Shown here in pieces: positions 1-6,699 of a DNA stretch of 9,844 bases (positions within the stretch are counted from its first letter, which is position 1; the number at the start of each line of letters is the position of its first letter). The translations under genes were made by a program, and so were the position numbers. Source of the DNA: SpSt-28 sp044343155 (lineage in GTDB: Archaea; Aenigmatarchaeota; Aenigmatarchaeia; CG10238-14; SpSt-28); assembly GCA_044343155.1 (NCBI GenBank), contig JAVZSS010000025.1, positions 1 through 9,844 on the forward strand, written 5' to 3'. The notes under the pieces were generated by a model. That model was not told the DNA's origin and ran no database searches. It was given only the letters and a program-made list of their open reading frames with translations.

Positions 1-474
1 TTCTCTAACGAAATGTAATAAATACTCACTAACTTTTCCTTTTCCCATTAGTTTATTAACAAGCATAGAAAGAGAAAATTTTTCTGGAACTGAACCGATA
101 AATGGTATGCTTGTATTACAGTCCAACTCTTTACATTTTGTTCTTTTATTAGTAATTTGAATACAGAGATAATTCCCAAATGAATTTTGCTGCAAAAGTA
201 TATAGTCGATAAGTTCCTCTCTTCTATATTTTTCATAAGGAGTTTTTGCTGCATATATTCCTTCTACATTTTCACTCAATACTACTCTATATTCTCTTTT
301 GTTTCCAGCAAAACTCCAACACAAATTATTAACTATATTTGCAATTTCTTCAAATTGCTCCAAACTCTTTTGCTCAGTAATAGCAACATTCATTTGTACA
401 ATTTGATTATAAGCAAGTGAAAAAATTATTAAGCCGGCTATTATACTTGCAGCAATCCAAATCCATTCCTCCAT
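1..474 (-). CDS. Small single-span pilin-like protein, 3' end cut by window edge
   Basis: The frame is open for 158 codons from an ATG at 474 and leaves the left edge without a stop, so the C-terminus is missing. Residues 4-22 form one hydrophobic helix (WIWIAASIIAGLIIFSLAY). A helical stretch and a polar, cysteine-containing domain follow (C52, C104, C114, C119). This layout resembles type IV pilin-like proteins, but the N-terminus is acidic (MEE) and lacks the Lys/Arg-Gly/Ala of a class III signal peptide, so it may not be processed by a prepilin peptidase. The start directly follows the stop of the upstream gene (475-477) and has GGAGAG a few bases before it, which supports both this start and translation as part of the operon. 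I do not recognise a named family. The role in the filament or secretion complex is inferred from context only. Confidence 0.8.
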   Translation of the reverse strand, partial: MEEWIWIAASIIAGLIIFSLAYNQIVQMNVAITEQKSLEQFEEIANIVNNLCWSFAGNKREYRVVLSENVEGIYAAKTPYEKYRREELIDYILLQQNSFGNYLCIQITNKRTKCKELDCNTSIPFIGSVPEKFSLSMLVNKLMGKGKVSEYLLHFVRE

Positions 475-882
475 TTAACTCTCCAAAACTACTTTATTCT
501 CCAGACTTTTAAATCTTATAACTGCAATATTTTTAGAATTGTCAAATTCGCTTATATCAACAGAAGCAAGACCTTCTAATGCATCTTCTAAAGAAGATGG
601 ATTCACTTCACTCATATCTCCCTTAAGAATAAAACAAACAACATCTTCCTCAAATTTTTCGCCAGTTCTACCCCAACATGCCCTTAAATATACCTTTATT
701 TGGGAAGTAGAAAACTTTTCAGCTTCTATTATTTCTGTTTTAAAACTTTTTTTTGGTTGGATTGTACCTCGAACTAAATTTTTTATTTCTTCGGAGAAAA
801 AAAGAACTAAATTTATTACAATAAGCGCAACTGCTCCTAAAATAATCCACTTGACTACAGTTTCTAAGGCTAAAGCCCTCAT
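475..882 (-). CDS. Small pilin-like membrane protein with paired cysteines (135 aa)
   Basis: The N-terminus reads MRALALETVV and leads into a hydrophobic helix at about residues 11-30. The basic residue, small residue and Glu pattern (R-A-L-A-L-E) resembles a class III (prepilin) signal and closely matches the next gene upstream (K-G-L-A-L-E). The soluble part has exactly two cysteines, C69 and C83, 13 residues apart, in a segment alignable by eye with the proteins encoded at 1405-1797 and, more weakly, at 879-1424. The ATG overlaps the upstream stop as ATGA, and GAGGT lies 7 nt before it, so translation is probably coupled. A secreted or filament-associated minor subunit working with the TadC-like platform is likely but inferred. 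No specific family is recognised. Confidence 0.82.
   Translation of the reverse strand: MRALALETVVKWIILGAVALIVINLVLFFSEEIKNLVRGTIQPKKSFKTEIIEAEKFSTSQIKVYLRACWGRTGEKFEEDVVCFILKGDMSEVNPSSLEDALEGLASVDISEFDNSKNIAVIRFKSLENKVVLES
479..484 (-). promoter_or_regulatory. Ribosome binding site (GGAGAG) for the leftmost gene
   Basis: GGAGAG on the minus strand lies 4 nt before the ATG at 474, inside the last codons of the upstream gene. It supports the chosen start, which sits immediately after that gene's stop. Confidence 0.55.
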
Positions 883-1424
883 CCTATTACCTCTACTGCA
901 TCTTTCTCATGATTATATTCTATAAGAATTATTTTTTGATTTCTTATAATTCCCCCCTCCACATTCCAAACAATTTGGTCTTTTTCTCCACATCCATAAT
1001 CAGAGTTTTCAATAGAAGTACAGTGATCTTCTCTAATCAGAATTTGAGAAACATTATATTCGGTAACATCTTCAACTTCATTCAATAAATGCAACTCATA
1101 ACAAGGATGTGTTTTATAAAGACCTTTAATTTCAGCTTCTTTCCAACAAGCAATAATATAGGCCAACAATATCCTAGAGAAAATCTTGTTATCACTTTCT
1201 CTTATTTTTTCAATTTTAACTTCCCATTTTCTAGCAATAGGTTTACAGTTTTCGGGTATTGAAGCCATTTCTCTATTAAAAAAAGATAAAATTTTTAAAT
1301 AGACATTACAATAAAACCAGTTAGCTGCAGACTGAAAAGTGCCTGTTATTAGAGAAAGAAAAACCAAAACACTTGCTATTGCAATTATTATACCCCAAAC
1401 AATCTCAAGAGCTAATCCTTTCAT
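879..1424 (-). CDS. Pilin-like membrane protein with class III-like N-terminus (181 aa)
   Basis: MKGLALEIVW followed by a hydrophobic helix (about residues 8-28) has the form of an archaeal prepilin leader: Lys, Gly, then a hydrophobic stretch with Glu a few residues after the expected cut. The rest is a polar domain rich in cysteine (C39, C60, C93, C108, C135, C145). C93 and C108 lie in an ACW...C element 14 residues apart that matches the ACW...C of the downstream protein. The gene starts 20 nt inside the preceding gene and overlaps the following one by 4 nt, so the genes are tightly coupled. Only a weak purine-rich site precedes the ATG; the start is supported mainly by the prepilin-like N-terminus. 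Probably a filament or pseudopilus subunit; substrate and function are unknown. Confidence 0.82.
   Translation of the reverse strand: MKGLALEIVWGIIIAIASVLVFLSLITGTFQSAANWFYCNVYLKILSFFNREMASIPENCKPIARKWEVKIEKIRESDNKIFSRILLAYIIACWKEAEIKGLYKTHPCYELHLLNEVEDVTEYNVSQILIREDHCTSIENSDYGCGEKDQIVWNVEGGIIRNQKIILIEYNHEKDAVEVIG
889..893 (-). promoter_or_regulatory. Ribosome binding site (GAGGT) for the gene at 475-882
   Basis: GAGGT lies 6-7 nt before the ATG that overlaps the upstream TGA. It is a good match to the archaeal anti-Shine-Dalgarno and fixes this start. Confidence 0.6.
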
Positions 1425-1797
1425 ATTTAATTTTCTCTATATAAATAATTCCATTTTCATACCTAATCAAAATTTCTCCCGAAATTCCCAAATCTTCTGA
1501 GTTTAATTTTGAAATATCAATTCTTTTCTCCAAACTATTTTTTATATCTGTAGAAGAAATTTCTTCATTAGAAACAAAATAAATTGTAAAACAAATAAAA
1601 CTTCCTTTTTTTCCTCTATTTTCCTCAAGACACTTATGTACATAGTTTGAAATTGAGACCAAAACCAAATCTTTTTCTCCTTTTATTTCTATTTTTTCTT
1701 TTGGATAAAATCTAAGTAAGTTAGAAACAAAACTTATAAGAATAAACATTCCACTCAATCCAATTATAATAAACAAAATTTTTATCCAAATCTTCAA
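1405..1797 (-). CDS. Small single-span membrane protein, paired-cysteine paralogue (130 aa), TTG start
   Basis: A hydrophobic N-terminal helix (about residues 3-29, with K2 and K6) anchors a domain with exactly two cysteines, C56 and C69, 12 residues apart. The segment after the second Cys aligns by eye with the protein at 475-882 (Ser-Leu-Glu, then an Asp-Ile-Ser, then an Ile-Arg-aromatic strand), so the two are probably diverged paralogues. The start is a TTG at 1797-1795 whose bases overlap the TGA stop of the large upstream gene (TTGA). GGGAGAG lies 4 nt before it, which supports this non-ATG start. Unlike its neighbours, the N-terminus lacks the K/R-G/A-L-A-L-E pattern. It probably acts in the same membrane complex; the exact role is unknown. 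Confidence 0.78.
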   Translation of the reverse strand: MKIWIKILFIIIGLSGMFILISFVSNLLRFYPKEKIEIKGEKDLVLVSISNYVHKCLEENRGKKGSFICFTIYFVSNEEISSTDIKNSLEKRIDISKLNSEDLGISGEILIRYENGIIYIEKIKYERISS

Positions 1798-3860
1798 CTT
1801 ACTCTCCCTATATGTATTATTAATGGCTGGAAAAGAAGAACCATAACAAAAAATACAAGTGAAAATAAAATAGTCGAGACAAGTAGAAATCTAGAAATAA
1901 AGTAATCTCTATAAACCTTACTAAATCCTCTTGCTATACCCGTCAAGAAAATTACCGTTATTATTGTAACTTCAATCATATAAATTCCAGCTATAAGCTC
2001 CATAACTGTTGGTGGCATAACTTTTCTAAAATCTAAAAAAGCTAAAGTACTATACATACTTTCTCCTACCGAAGTTCCTAAGTTATATAGTTTTTCTATA
2101 GAGGACAATGCCTTTGCTAGAGCCTGTAAAAGCTGAATTATTATTACTGAAGAAGAAGCAATAATTCCTGAAATAAAGGATGTAATAAACTTACCTTGAA
2201 CTTCGAGATTAGATAAAATTTCACTCATTTCTTTTTTAATCAAATGTTCAATTTCCTTTAATTTTGATAGATAAAATACAACATTTTCCGTAACTTTTGA
2301 AGCCAAAATTGGACCTTTGGTTAAAGCATTTATAACTATCCCCATTATATTTTTTATCAAGGAAGAAGGAATTTTTGTAATTAATCCTTCTTTTCCAAAA
2401 AGGGCTTCCATAAAAGGAAGTGTTGGAGTAACAAGCTTTTGATATAATTCTAAGAAAAAAACAGCAATGGGAGTTTCTTTTTTGTTCAATCTTTCATAAT
2501 GCTCCATTACTTTTAAAATTGCACTCTCTACAGGTAAATTTTGAGAAAGTGCCGCTTGAAGTTCAAACAAACCATCTTGAAAATCTTCTTCTAACTTTCT
2601 AATAAAAATGTCCAATTTGAATGGCTCTTTACTTCTAAAATAAGTAGAAAATATAATTGCAAATGCTATCCCCCAAATTAAAAACATGGCTTGAAAAGTA
2701 TCAGTTAGCATGTTTGAAGGTTCATATCTATTCATAGTATATTCTTGCCAAAGGGATGCCGCTTGTTGAGGAGGATAATTGGAAAATAAGTAGGAATAGA
2801 AAGAGAAAAGTTGAATATAGTACATTAATCCTGGGAGAGTTATTATAAATCCCAAAAGAATAGCCAATGGCAAAATAGGAAGTTTTATTTTTAATTTCTT
2901 AATTTCAATATACTCGCTTATAGAGACTTCTTCTATTTTTTCAGAATGAGAATACGAAGCTGGTCTTTTTGAAAGAATCCTATACAAAAACCACCAAAGA
3001 AAAAAAGGTAAAATTATTGTATATCCTATTCCTATATATACCGGGTTAACACTATTTACTAGAAAAATACTTACAATAGGAAACATTACTAAACCCATTA
3101 AAGGAAGCATTATCCCAAAAAGTAAAAGAAAGAGGGAGGGTGTTTTTAATTTGAGAGCATATTCTTCCATTCTAGAAGAAGTACTAATCATTATCTTTTT
3201 TGTTGCATTTTTCAAAATCTCATTTCTTTCTTCTTCTGAAGATTGGAGCTCTATTAATTGTAACATAATTAAAGTTTCAACAAAATCTTCATTCCATAAG
3301 CTCCATTTTCGAATAAATTTTCCCATAGCCTCTTTAATGTTAGAAGAAGCCCCCGACTTTAAATCCCAAATTACCTTTTTAAAATCATTTCCAATTGGCC
3401 CATGACAACGATAGGCTGTAAACTCTACAGCTTTTTCATAAACAGGGGTTAAAGAAAGATAAGAAACCATATAAAGAATTATACTAACTGTCTCGTTTCC
3501 TGCTCTAATTCTTATTACTTCAGAATAAAACTGAGGATAAAAAAGAATATTATAAGAAATGAAAAAGGGAAAAATTAGAAAAAATAGAGTAAAGGGAAAA
3601 TCTAAAAATGATAATAATAGAAAAAATGAGAAAGAAGTAAAAAAGGAGAGAATAAAAAAAGAAAAAACTTCATCTGAAGAAATCTTTAAACCTGAAAGGT
3701 AAATTGGATCATCTAGTCTTTTTTTTAAAAAAGAAGGACATGAAACTTTTAAAATTTTACCAGAAATTTTACACATCTTTTCATAAAAAGAATATCTCGA
3801 TTTTTCTCTTTCTACAAATTCTTCAAAATATCTACGTGGGGTGAGAAGCTCTTCTACCAT
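1794..3860 (-). CDS. Archaeal TadC/FlaJ-type membrane platform with two T2SS-F domains (688 aa)
   Basis: This is the inner-membrane platform of a type IV pilus, archaellum or Tad-like machine, which couples a cytoplasmic ATPase to assembly of pilin-like subunits. The protein has two halves with similar layout. Hydrophobic segments at about 66-110 precede a cytoplasmic helical T2SS-F domain (about 128-235), then membrane spans at about 240-294 and 326-350. A further span at about 388-406 is followed by a second T2SS-F domain (about 423-550), spans at about 556-580, a P-P-T-x-M-E-L-I-x-G-I-Y-type segment (616-627) typical of archaeal TadC proteins, and a final span at about 656-678. At 688 aa it is longer than single-domain GspF/TadC, as expected for the archaeal double-domain form. 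It is the first gene of the operon, with no clear Shine-Dalgarno, so a near-leaderless mRNA is possible. The partner ATPase is not in the window. Confidence 0.88.
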   Translation of the reverse strand: MVEELLTPRRYFEEFVEREKSRYSFYEKMCKISGKILKVSCPSFLKKRLDDPIYLSGLKISSDEVFSFFILSFFTSFSFFLLLSFLDFPFTLFFLIFPFFISYNILFYPQFYSEVIRIRAGNETVSIILYMVSYLSLTPVYEKAVEFTAYRCHGPIGNDFKKVIWDLKSGASSNIKEAMGKFIRKWSLWNEDFVETLIMLQLIELQSSEEERNEILKNATKKIMISTSSRMEEYALKLKTPSLFLLLFGIMLPLMGLVMFPIVSIFLVNSVNPVYIGIGYTIILPFFLWWFLYRILSKRPASYSHSEKIEEVSISEYIEIKKLKIKLPILPLAILLGFIITLPGLMYYIQLFSFYSYLFSNYPPQQAASLWQEYTMNRYEPSNMLTDTFQAMFLIWGIAFAIIFSTYFRSKEPFKLDIFIRKLEEDFQDGLFELQAALSQNLPVESAILKVMEHYERLNKKETPIAVFFLELYQKLVTPTLPFMEALFGKEGLITKIPSSLIKNIMGIVINALTKGPILASKVTENVVFYLSKLKEIEHLIKKEMSEILSNLEVQGKFITSFISGIIASSSVIIIQLLQALAKALSSIEKLYNLGTSVGESMYSTLAFLDFRKVMPPTVMELIAGIYMIEVTIITVIFLTGIARGFSKVYRDYFISRFLLVSTILFSLVFFVMVLLFQPLIIHIGRVS
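1802..1808 (-). promoter_or_regulatory. Ribosome binding site (GGGAGAG) before a TTG start
   Basis: GGGAGAG on the minus strand precedes the TTG at 1797 by 4 nt, within the last codons of the TadC-like gene. It supports use of a non-ATG start with a TTGA overlap. Confidence 0.5.
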
Positions 3861-3885
3861 TATTATATTTAATTATTTTTTTGAC

Positions 3886-3896
3886 TAAATATTTTT
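3886..3896 (-). promoter_or_regulatory. Possible TATA box for the TadC-like/pilin operon
   Basis: The minus strand reads AAAAATATTTA, centred about 30 nt before the ATG at 3860. That is a suitable distance for an archaeal TATA box driving a near-leaderless transcript. The whole area is AT-rich, so the match is weak evidence. The site would lie inside the tail of the glycosyltransferase remnant. Confidence 0.25.
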
Positions 3897-3909
3897 ACAA
3901 ATTCGATTA

Positions 3910-3972
3910 TTTTTTCAGATTTCATATGCCTACAAAAAGCCAAGATAAATTTCCATTCATATCTATTTTTTT
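3910..3972. repeat. Direct repeat, copy 1 (beside tRNA)
   Basis: This segment matches 6111-6172 in the same orientation, with five mismatches and one extra T in a T-run (about 92% identity). It is the conserved part of the glycosyltransferase remnant. The two copies bracket the tRNA and the 635-aa membrane-protein gene and lie about 2.2 kb apart. Confidence 0.8.
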
Positions 3973-3980
3973 CTAAAAAA
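3973..3980 (+). promoter_or_regulatory. Possible TATA box for tRNA-Pro
   Basis: CTAAAAAA lies 19-26 nt before the first base of the tRNA. This is near the usual position of an archaeal TATA box if transcription starts at or just before the mature 5' end. The surrounding sequence is so AT-rich that the call is tentative. Confidence 0.25.
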
Positions 3981-3998
3981 TCAAACAAAATTTTTTAT

Positions 3999-4074
3999 GG
4001 GGCCGTGGTGTAGCTTGGTCTAGCACGCGGGTTTCGGGTACCCGAAGTCCTGGGTTCAAATCCCAGCGGCCCCA
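3999..4074 (+). tRNA. tRNA-Pro (anticodon CGG)
   Basis: A complete cloverleaf can be drawn. The acceptor stem GGGGCCG/CGGCCCC spans 3999-4005 and 4067-4073. The D stem GTGT/GCAC is at 4008-4011 and 4023-4026. The anticodon stem CGGGT/ACCCG is at 4028-4032 and 4040-4044, with loop TTCGGGT. The T stem CTGGG/CCCAG is at 4050-4054 and 4062-4066, with loop TTCAAAT. The anticodon at 4035-4037 is CGG, reading the proline codon CCG, and the discriminator base is A (4074). The 3' CCA is not encoded and must be added. No intron is seen. The gene is about 64% G+C and its stems are mostly G-C pairs, in contrast to the flanks. It is divergent from the TadC-like operon and directly abuts a broken glycosyltransferase gene on its 5' side. 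Confidence 0.96.
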
Positions 4075-4126
4075 ATTAAACGTAAACAAATTAGAAAACT
4101 ATTTTAGTCTAAATATAAAAAATATA

Positions 4127-6034
4127 ATGAAATTCGAAAACTTTTTAGATTTATTAATTATATTTATTGCTATCTTAATTGTTTTTTCTCCGCTTTTTTT
4201 CAATGGAATGCCAAGAACTGATGCAATTTCATTCTACTTTAGAAGTTGGTTTATATATAAAAACCTTCAAGATTACAAAAAAATTTTTGAATTCAACGAT
4301 TTGTGGTATCAAGGAACATTTCTCTATACTTTTTATCCACCTTTAAGCTTTTATATCCCTGCTATTTTAAAATTTTTATTTTCCGCTATTAGTCTATTTA
4401 AAATTTTTAACCTTTCTATTCTACTCTATGTCTTAATTTATACACTATCCTTTTATTTTCTCTTAGATTACTTTGAAGTCGAAAGAATTGGTAAAATTCT
4501 TATACCACTATTTTCAATCACAATCCCACGAATAACAACTATATATTCTTTTACAGGAGCCATACCATCTTTATCAGCATTTTCTATCTTTCCGTTATCA
4601 ACTTTTTTCCTTTTAAAATTATTTGATAATAAAGATCTAAAAAATTCAATACTATTTTCAATATCCTTTTCAACTCTATTTTTATTTCATCATACATCTT
4701 CTTTGTTTTATTTTATTGCCATTTTCGTTCCTATATTTTTGTATAAAATAAAAGAGTTTGATATAAAACTACTTAAGCTTTTTATTTTTACTGGAATATC
4801 AATTTTGGTTTTGATATCCTTTTGGTTTTTACCCTTCATAGCTGAATCGAAATATTTTAATCCCGGCATTTCTAGTTCTTTTAATTTAAGATTTCTTTTT
4901 GTCTGGGTTGATGAAAAGTGTATTACATATGAATGTTTAGAATCATTTAGTATTTTTATTTGGATTTTTGCAACTATTGGCGTTTTTCTTTCATTTTTTA
5001 AAATAAAGATTGAAAATAGTGTGTTAAAAATTAATTTAAAAAAAATAGATCAAAAAACAAAATTAATTTTCGTAATTGTAGCTACATCTTTTCTTATATT
5101 ATTAATTCAACATTTTGATTTACATAAAAACTTACCTTTTCTTTCCCAAATAAGATGGGAAAGAATAACTTTTTTACTAATTTTTCCATTATCATTACTC
5201 TTAGTGCCAATTTTTAAAAAAGAAAACTTATCAAAAGAAATTTTAATATTTGTAAGCATAATTTTTCTTGCAACTACTATATATCAATCTTATTTAAATT
5301 ATGTTAGAAGTTCAGAATATTTATCTGAATTAGCTGCAGTTGACGAAAGTCCATTTTCTCCACTATATAATTTTTTAAGAAACAAAGAATTTGGAAGAAT
5401 ACATTCCTATGGTATATATTATCCAACTTTTCACCCATCCTTAGCAATAAAAACCGAAATGCCAGTAATTTCTGGTTGGTACCATGAAGGAGATTACAAA
5501 TATTACAGTTTTGTTGGAAAAATAGAGGATTTAAGTGGAGAAGCTCAATTTTTGGATAAGATCTCAAAAGAAGAATTCCTACAAATTCTAAATTTAAGCG
5601 GGGCTAAATATATTATAACAAATGTTTGTTCTAAAGAAGGTTATAGAGTGGCTTTAGTTTTAATAAATGAAACAAAACCAATTGCGAAATTTGGTGATTG
5701 TATAATTGTTTTTGAAACTAAATACAATAGCTTTTCAGATCCAGAATTATCATACAATAGAAAAAATCCGCAATTCCATGAATTTTATAATTTAGAAAAA
5801 GGTGGCTATATATTTAAATTTACTTTCTATCCCTATTGGAAGGGATATTGTGACAATACTCCAGTAAAAATTGAAGAGAAAAACTATCTTATATTCGTAA
5901 ATCTAGAAAATGGATGCAAAAAATTTATACTATCCTTTGAATTTCCAAAGATATACACTTATTTAAAATTAATTTCTTTATTATATTTAATATTCTTAGT
6001 TGCTTTCTTAATAAGACTAAATAAAATAAGTTAA
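4127..6034 (+). CDS. Polytopic membrane protein, PTPS-related/YfhO/GT-C-like candidate glycosyltransferase (635 aa)
   Basis: About ten or more hydrophobic segments fill residues 8-390. A largely soluble domain follows (about 395-605), then one last span (about 611-630). The first external loop carries an R-T-D motif (30-32) and a Tyr-Pro-Pro-Leu motif (70-73). His-His occurs at 188-189. The soluble domain ends with F-Y-P-Y-W-K-G-Y (567-574) and a beta-rich stretch. This order (acidic residue in the first loop, YPPL, terminal YPxWK domain) is what I associate with the membrane families named PTPS-related and YfhO, thought to be GT-C-fold enzymes using lipid-linked sugars outside the cytoplasm. 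The sugar and acceptor are unknown. It is the only plus-strand protein gene here and converges on the glycosyltransferase gene, sharing the stop palindrome TTAA. No Shine-Dalgarno is visible before the ATG, and AT-rich sequence directly precedes it. Confidence 0.85.
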   Translation: MKFENFLDLLIIFIAILIVFSPLFFNGMPRTDAISFYFRSWFIYKNLQDYKKIFEFNDLWYQGTFLYTFYPPLSFYIPAILKFLFSAISLFKIFNLSILLYVLIYTLSFYFLLDYFEVERIGKILIPLFSITIPRITTIYSFTGAIPSLSAFSIFPLSTFFLLKLFDNKDLKNSILFSISFSTLFLFHHTSSLFYFIAIFVPIFLYKIKEFDIKLLKLFIFTGISILVLISFWFLPFIAESKYFNPGISSSFNLRFLFVWVDEKCITYECLESFSIFIWIFATIGVFLSFFKIKIENSVLKINLKKIDQKTKLIFVIVATSFLILLIQHFDLHKNLPFLSQIRWERITFLLIFPLSLLLVPIFKKENLSKEILIFVSIIFLATTIYQSYLNYVRSSEYLSELAAVDESPFSPLYNFLRNKEFGRIHSYGIYYPTFHPSLAIKTEMPVISGWYHEGDYKYYSFVGKIEDLSGEAQFLDKISKEEFLQILNLSGAKYIITNVCSKEGYRVALVLINETKPIAKFGDCIIVFETKYNSFSDPELSYNRKNPQFHEFYNLEKGGYIFKFTFYPYWKGYCDNTPVKIEEKNYLIFVNLENGCKKFILSFEFPKIYTYLKLISLLYLIFLVAFLIRLNKIS

Positions 6035-6678
6035 ATTCTAAGAATTGCTTCAATCAAACCTTTTTCTTTTGTTAGATTTTTTAAATCCCTCAATGCTTCT
6101 TTAATTACCCTTTTTTCAGATTTCATGTGCCTACAAAAAGCTAAGACGAATTTCCATTCATATCCATTTTTTCTAATATACTCTTGCAAAACTATATCTT
6201 CTAATCTTTTAACTTTGGGTAGCTTTATTCTTTTAACTGCATTTTTATTAACTAGAGTGTTTGAAGTGAATCCTCTTTGATCTATTCCAAATTTAATTTT
6301 AAGAAATATTATTAATTTCCTAAAAAATCCGATAAAACCATAAGTCAATCCAAAACCATGTATCGCTCCAATATTTTTATTTCTATTTTTAACTAAAATT
6401 TTAAACCATTTTTCATTTATTTCTATATCAGCATCTATAAAGAAAAACCACTCTGTTTTTACTCTTTTAATCAGTTCTTCTCTAACCTCTCCCAAGCTTT
6501 TTTTAGTTCTAAAAATTTCGCATCCATACTTTTTTGCAATTTCTACTGTATTATCTTTACTATATCCATCAGCTATTATTATTTTTCTATATGGAATTAT
6601 TTCAACTATTTTTTTAAGACACCTTTCTAAAGTTTTACCAGAATTTAGAGTTGGAATACATACATCAAATTTTTCCAT
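6031..6678 (-). CDS. Family 2 (GT-A) glycosyltransferase (215 aa)
   Basis: The N-terminus CIPTLNSGKTLERCL (residues 7-21) is the typical nucleotide-binding start of GT2 enzymes. D-G-Y-S-K-D-N-T (37-44) matches the conserved DGxSxDxT, and D82-A-D84 is the metal-binding DxD motif. E160-D161 in KRLEDIVLQEY is the probable catalytic acidic pair. At 215 aa it is a compact enzyme, and no clear transmembrane anchor follows the catalytic domain. It would transfer a sugar from a nucleotide or dolichyl-phosphate donor at the cytoplasmic face. It lies 21 nt after the flippase gene and is the last gene of the glycan operon, ending tail-to-tail with the membrane-protein gene with a 4-nt overlap. The region encoding residues 168-189 is duplicated as a remnant beside the tRNA gene. 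Donor and acceptor cannot be read from the sequence. Confidence 0.9.
   Translation of the reverse strand: MEKFDVCIPTLNSGKTLERCLKKIVEIIPYRKIIIADGYSKDNTVEIAKKYGCEIFRTKKSLGEVREELIKRVKTEWFFFIDADIEINEKWFKILVKNRNKNIGAIHGFGLTYGFIGFFRKLIIFLKIKFGIDQRGFTSNTLVNKNAVKRIKLPKVKRLEDIVLQEYIRKNGYEWKFVLAFCRHMKSEKRVIKEALRDLKNLTKEKGLIEAILRI
6111..6172. repeat. Direct repeat, copy 2 (inside intact GT2 gene)
   Basis: This is the counterpart of 3910-3972 and encodes residues 169-189 of the glycosyltransferase. Similarity drops sharply on both sides at DNA level. At protein level weak likeness continues on the N-terminal side of the remnant. Confidence 0.8.
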
Positions 6679-6699
6679 ATTTTATATTTTTAAAAAAAG

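Larger units (their letters stand above)
3869..3994 (-). pseudogene. 3' remnant of a family 2 glycosyltransferase gene
   Basis: On the minus strand an open stretch of 41 codons plus stop (TAA at 3869-3871) reads ...EKNRYEWKFILAFCRHMKSEK..., followed by a short unrelated tail. It matches residues 168-189 of the intact glycosyltransferase at 6031-6678. At DNA level 3910-3972 pairs with 6111-6172 with five substitutions and one T-run length difference. Three substitutions are synonymous, one is Val/Ile and one Gly/Arg. Upstream the frame meets a stop at 3995-3997 and then the 5' end of the tRNA gene, so everything encoding the catalytic domain is gone. The stop lies 8 nt before the TadC-like start codon, so an intact copy may once have preceded that operon. 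The remnant itself is unlikely to be functional. Confidence 0.75.

Noticed and set aside
48..420. Short open frames on both strands in the leftmost region
   Set aside because: They compete with the 158-codon minus-strand frame that follows the operon stop directly and has a ribosome binding site; they show no features of their own.
539..925. Open plus-strand frame opposite the pilin-like genes
   Set aside because: It lies antisense to two genes with clear N-terminal signals and ribosome binding sites; its product is low-complexity and has no recognisable motif.
3151..3405. Open plus-strand frame inside the TadC-like gene
   Set aside because: It is a shadow of the first T2SS-F domain on the other strand.
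3999..4074. Attachment site with a second copy of the tRNA 3' end
   Set aside because: I looked for another copy of the T-loop/acceptor sequence in the window and saw none; no integrase gene is present.
5304..5567. Minus-strand open frame inside the membrane-protein gene
   Set aside because: It is antisense to the conserved soluble domain and has no motif or ribosome binding site.
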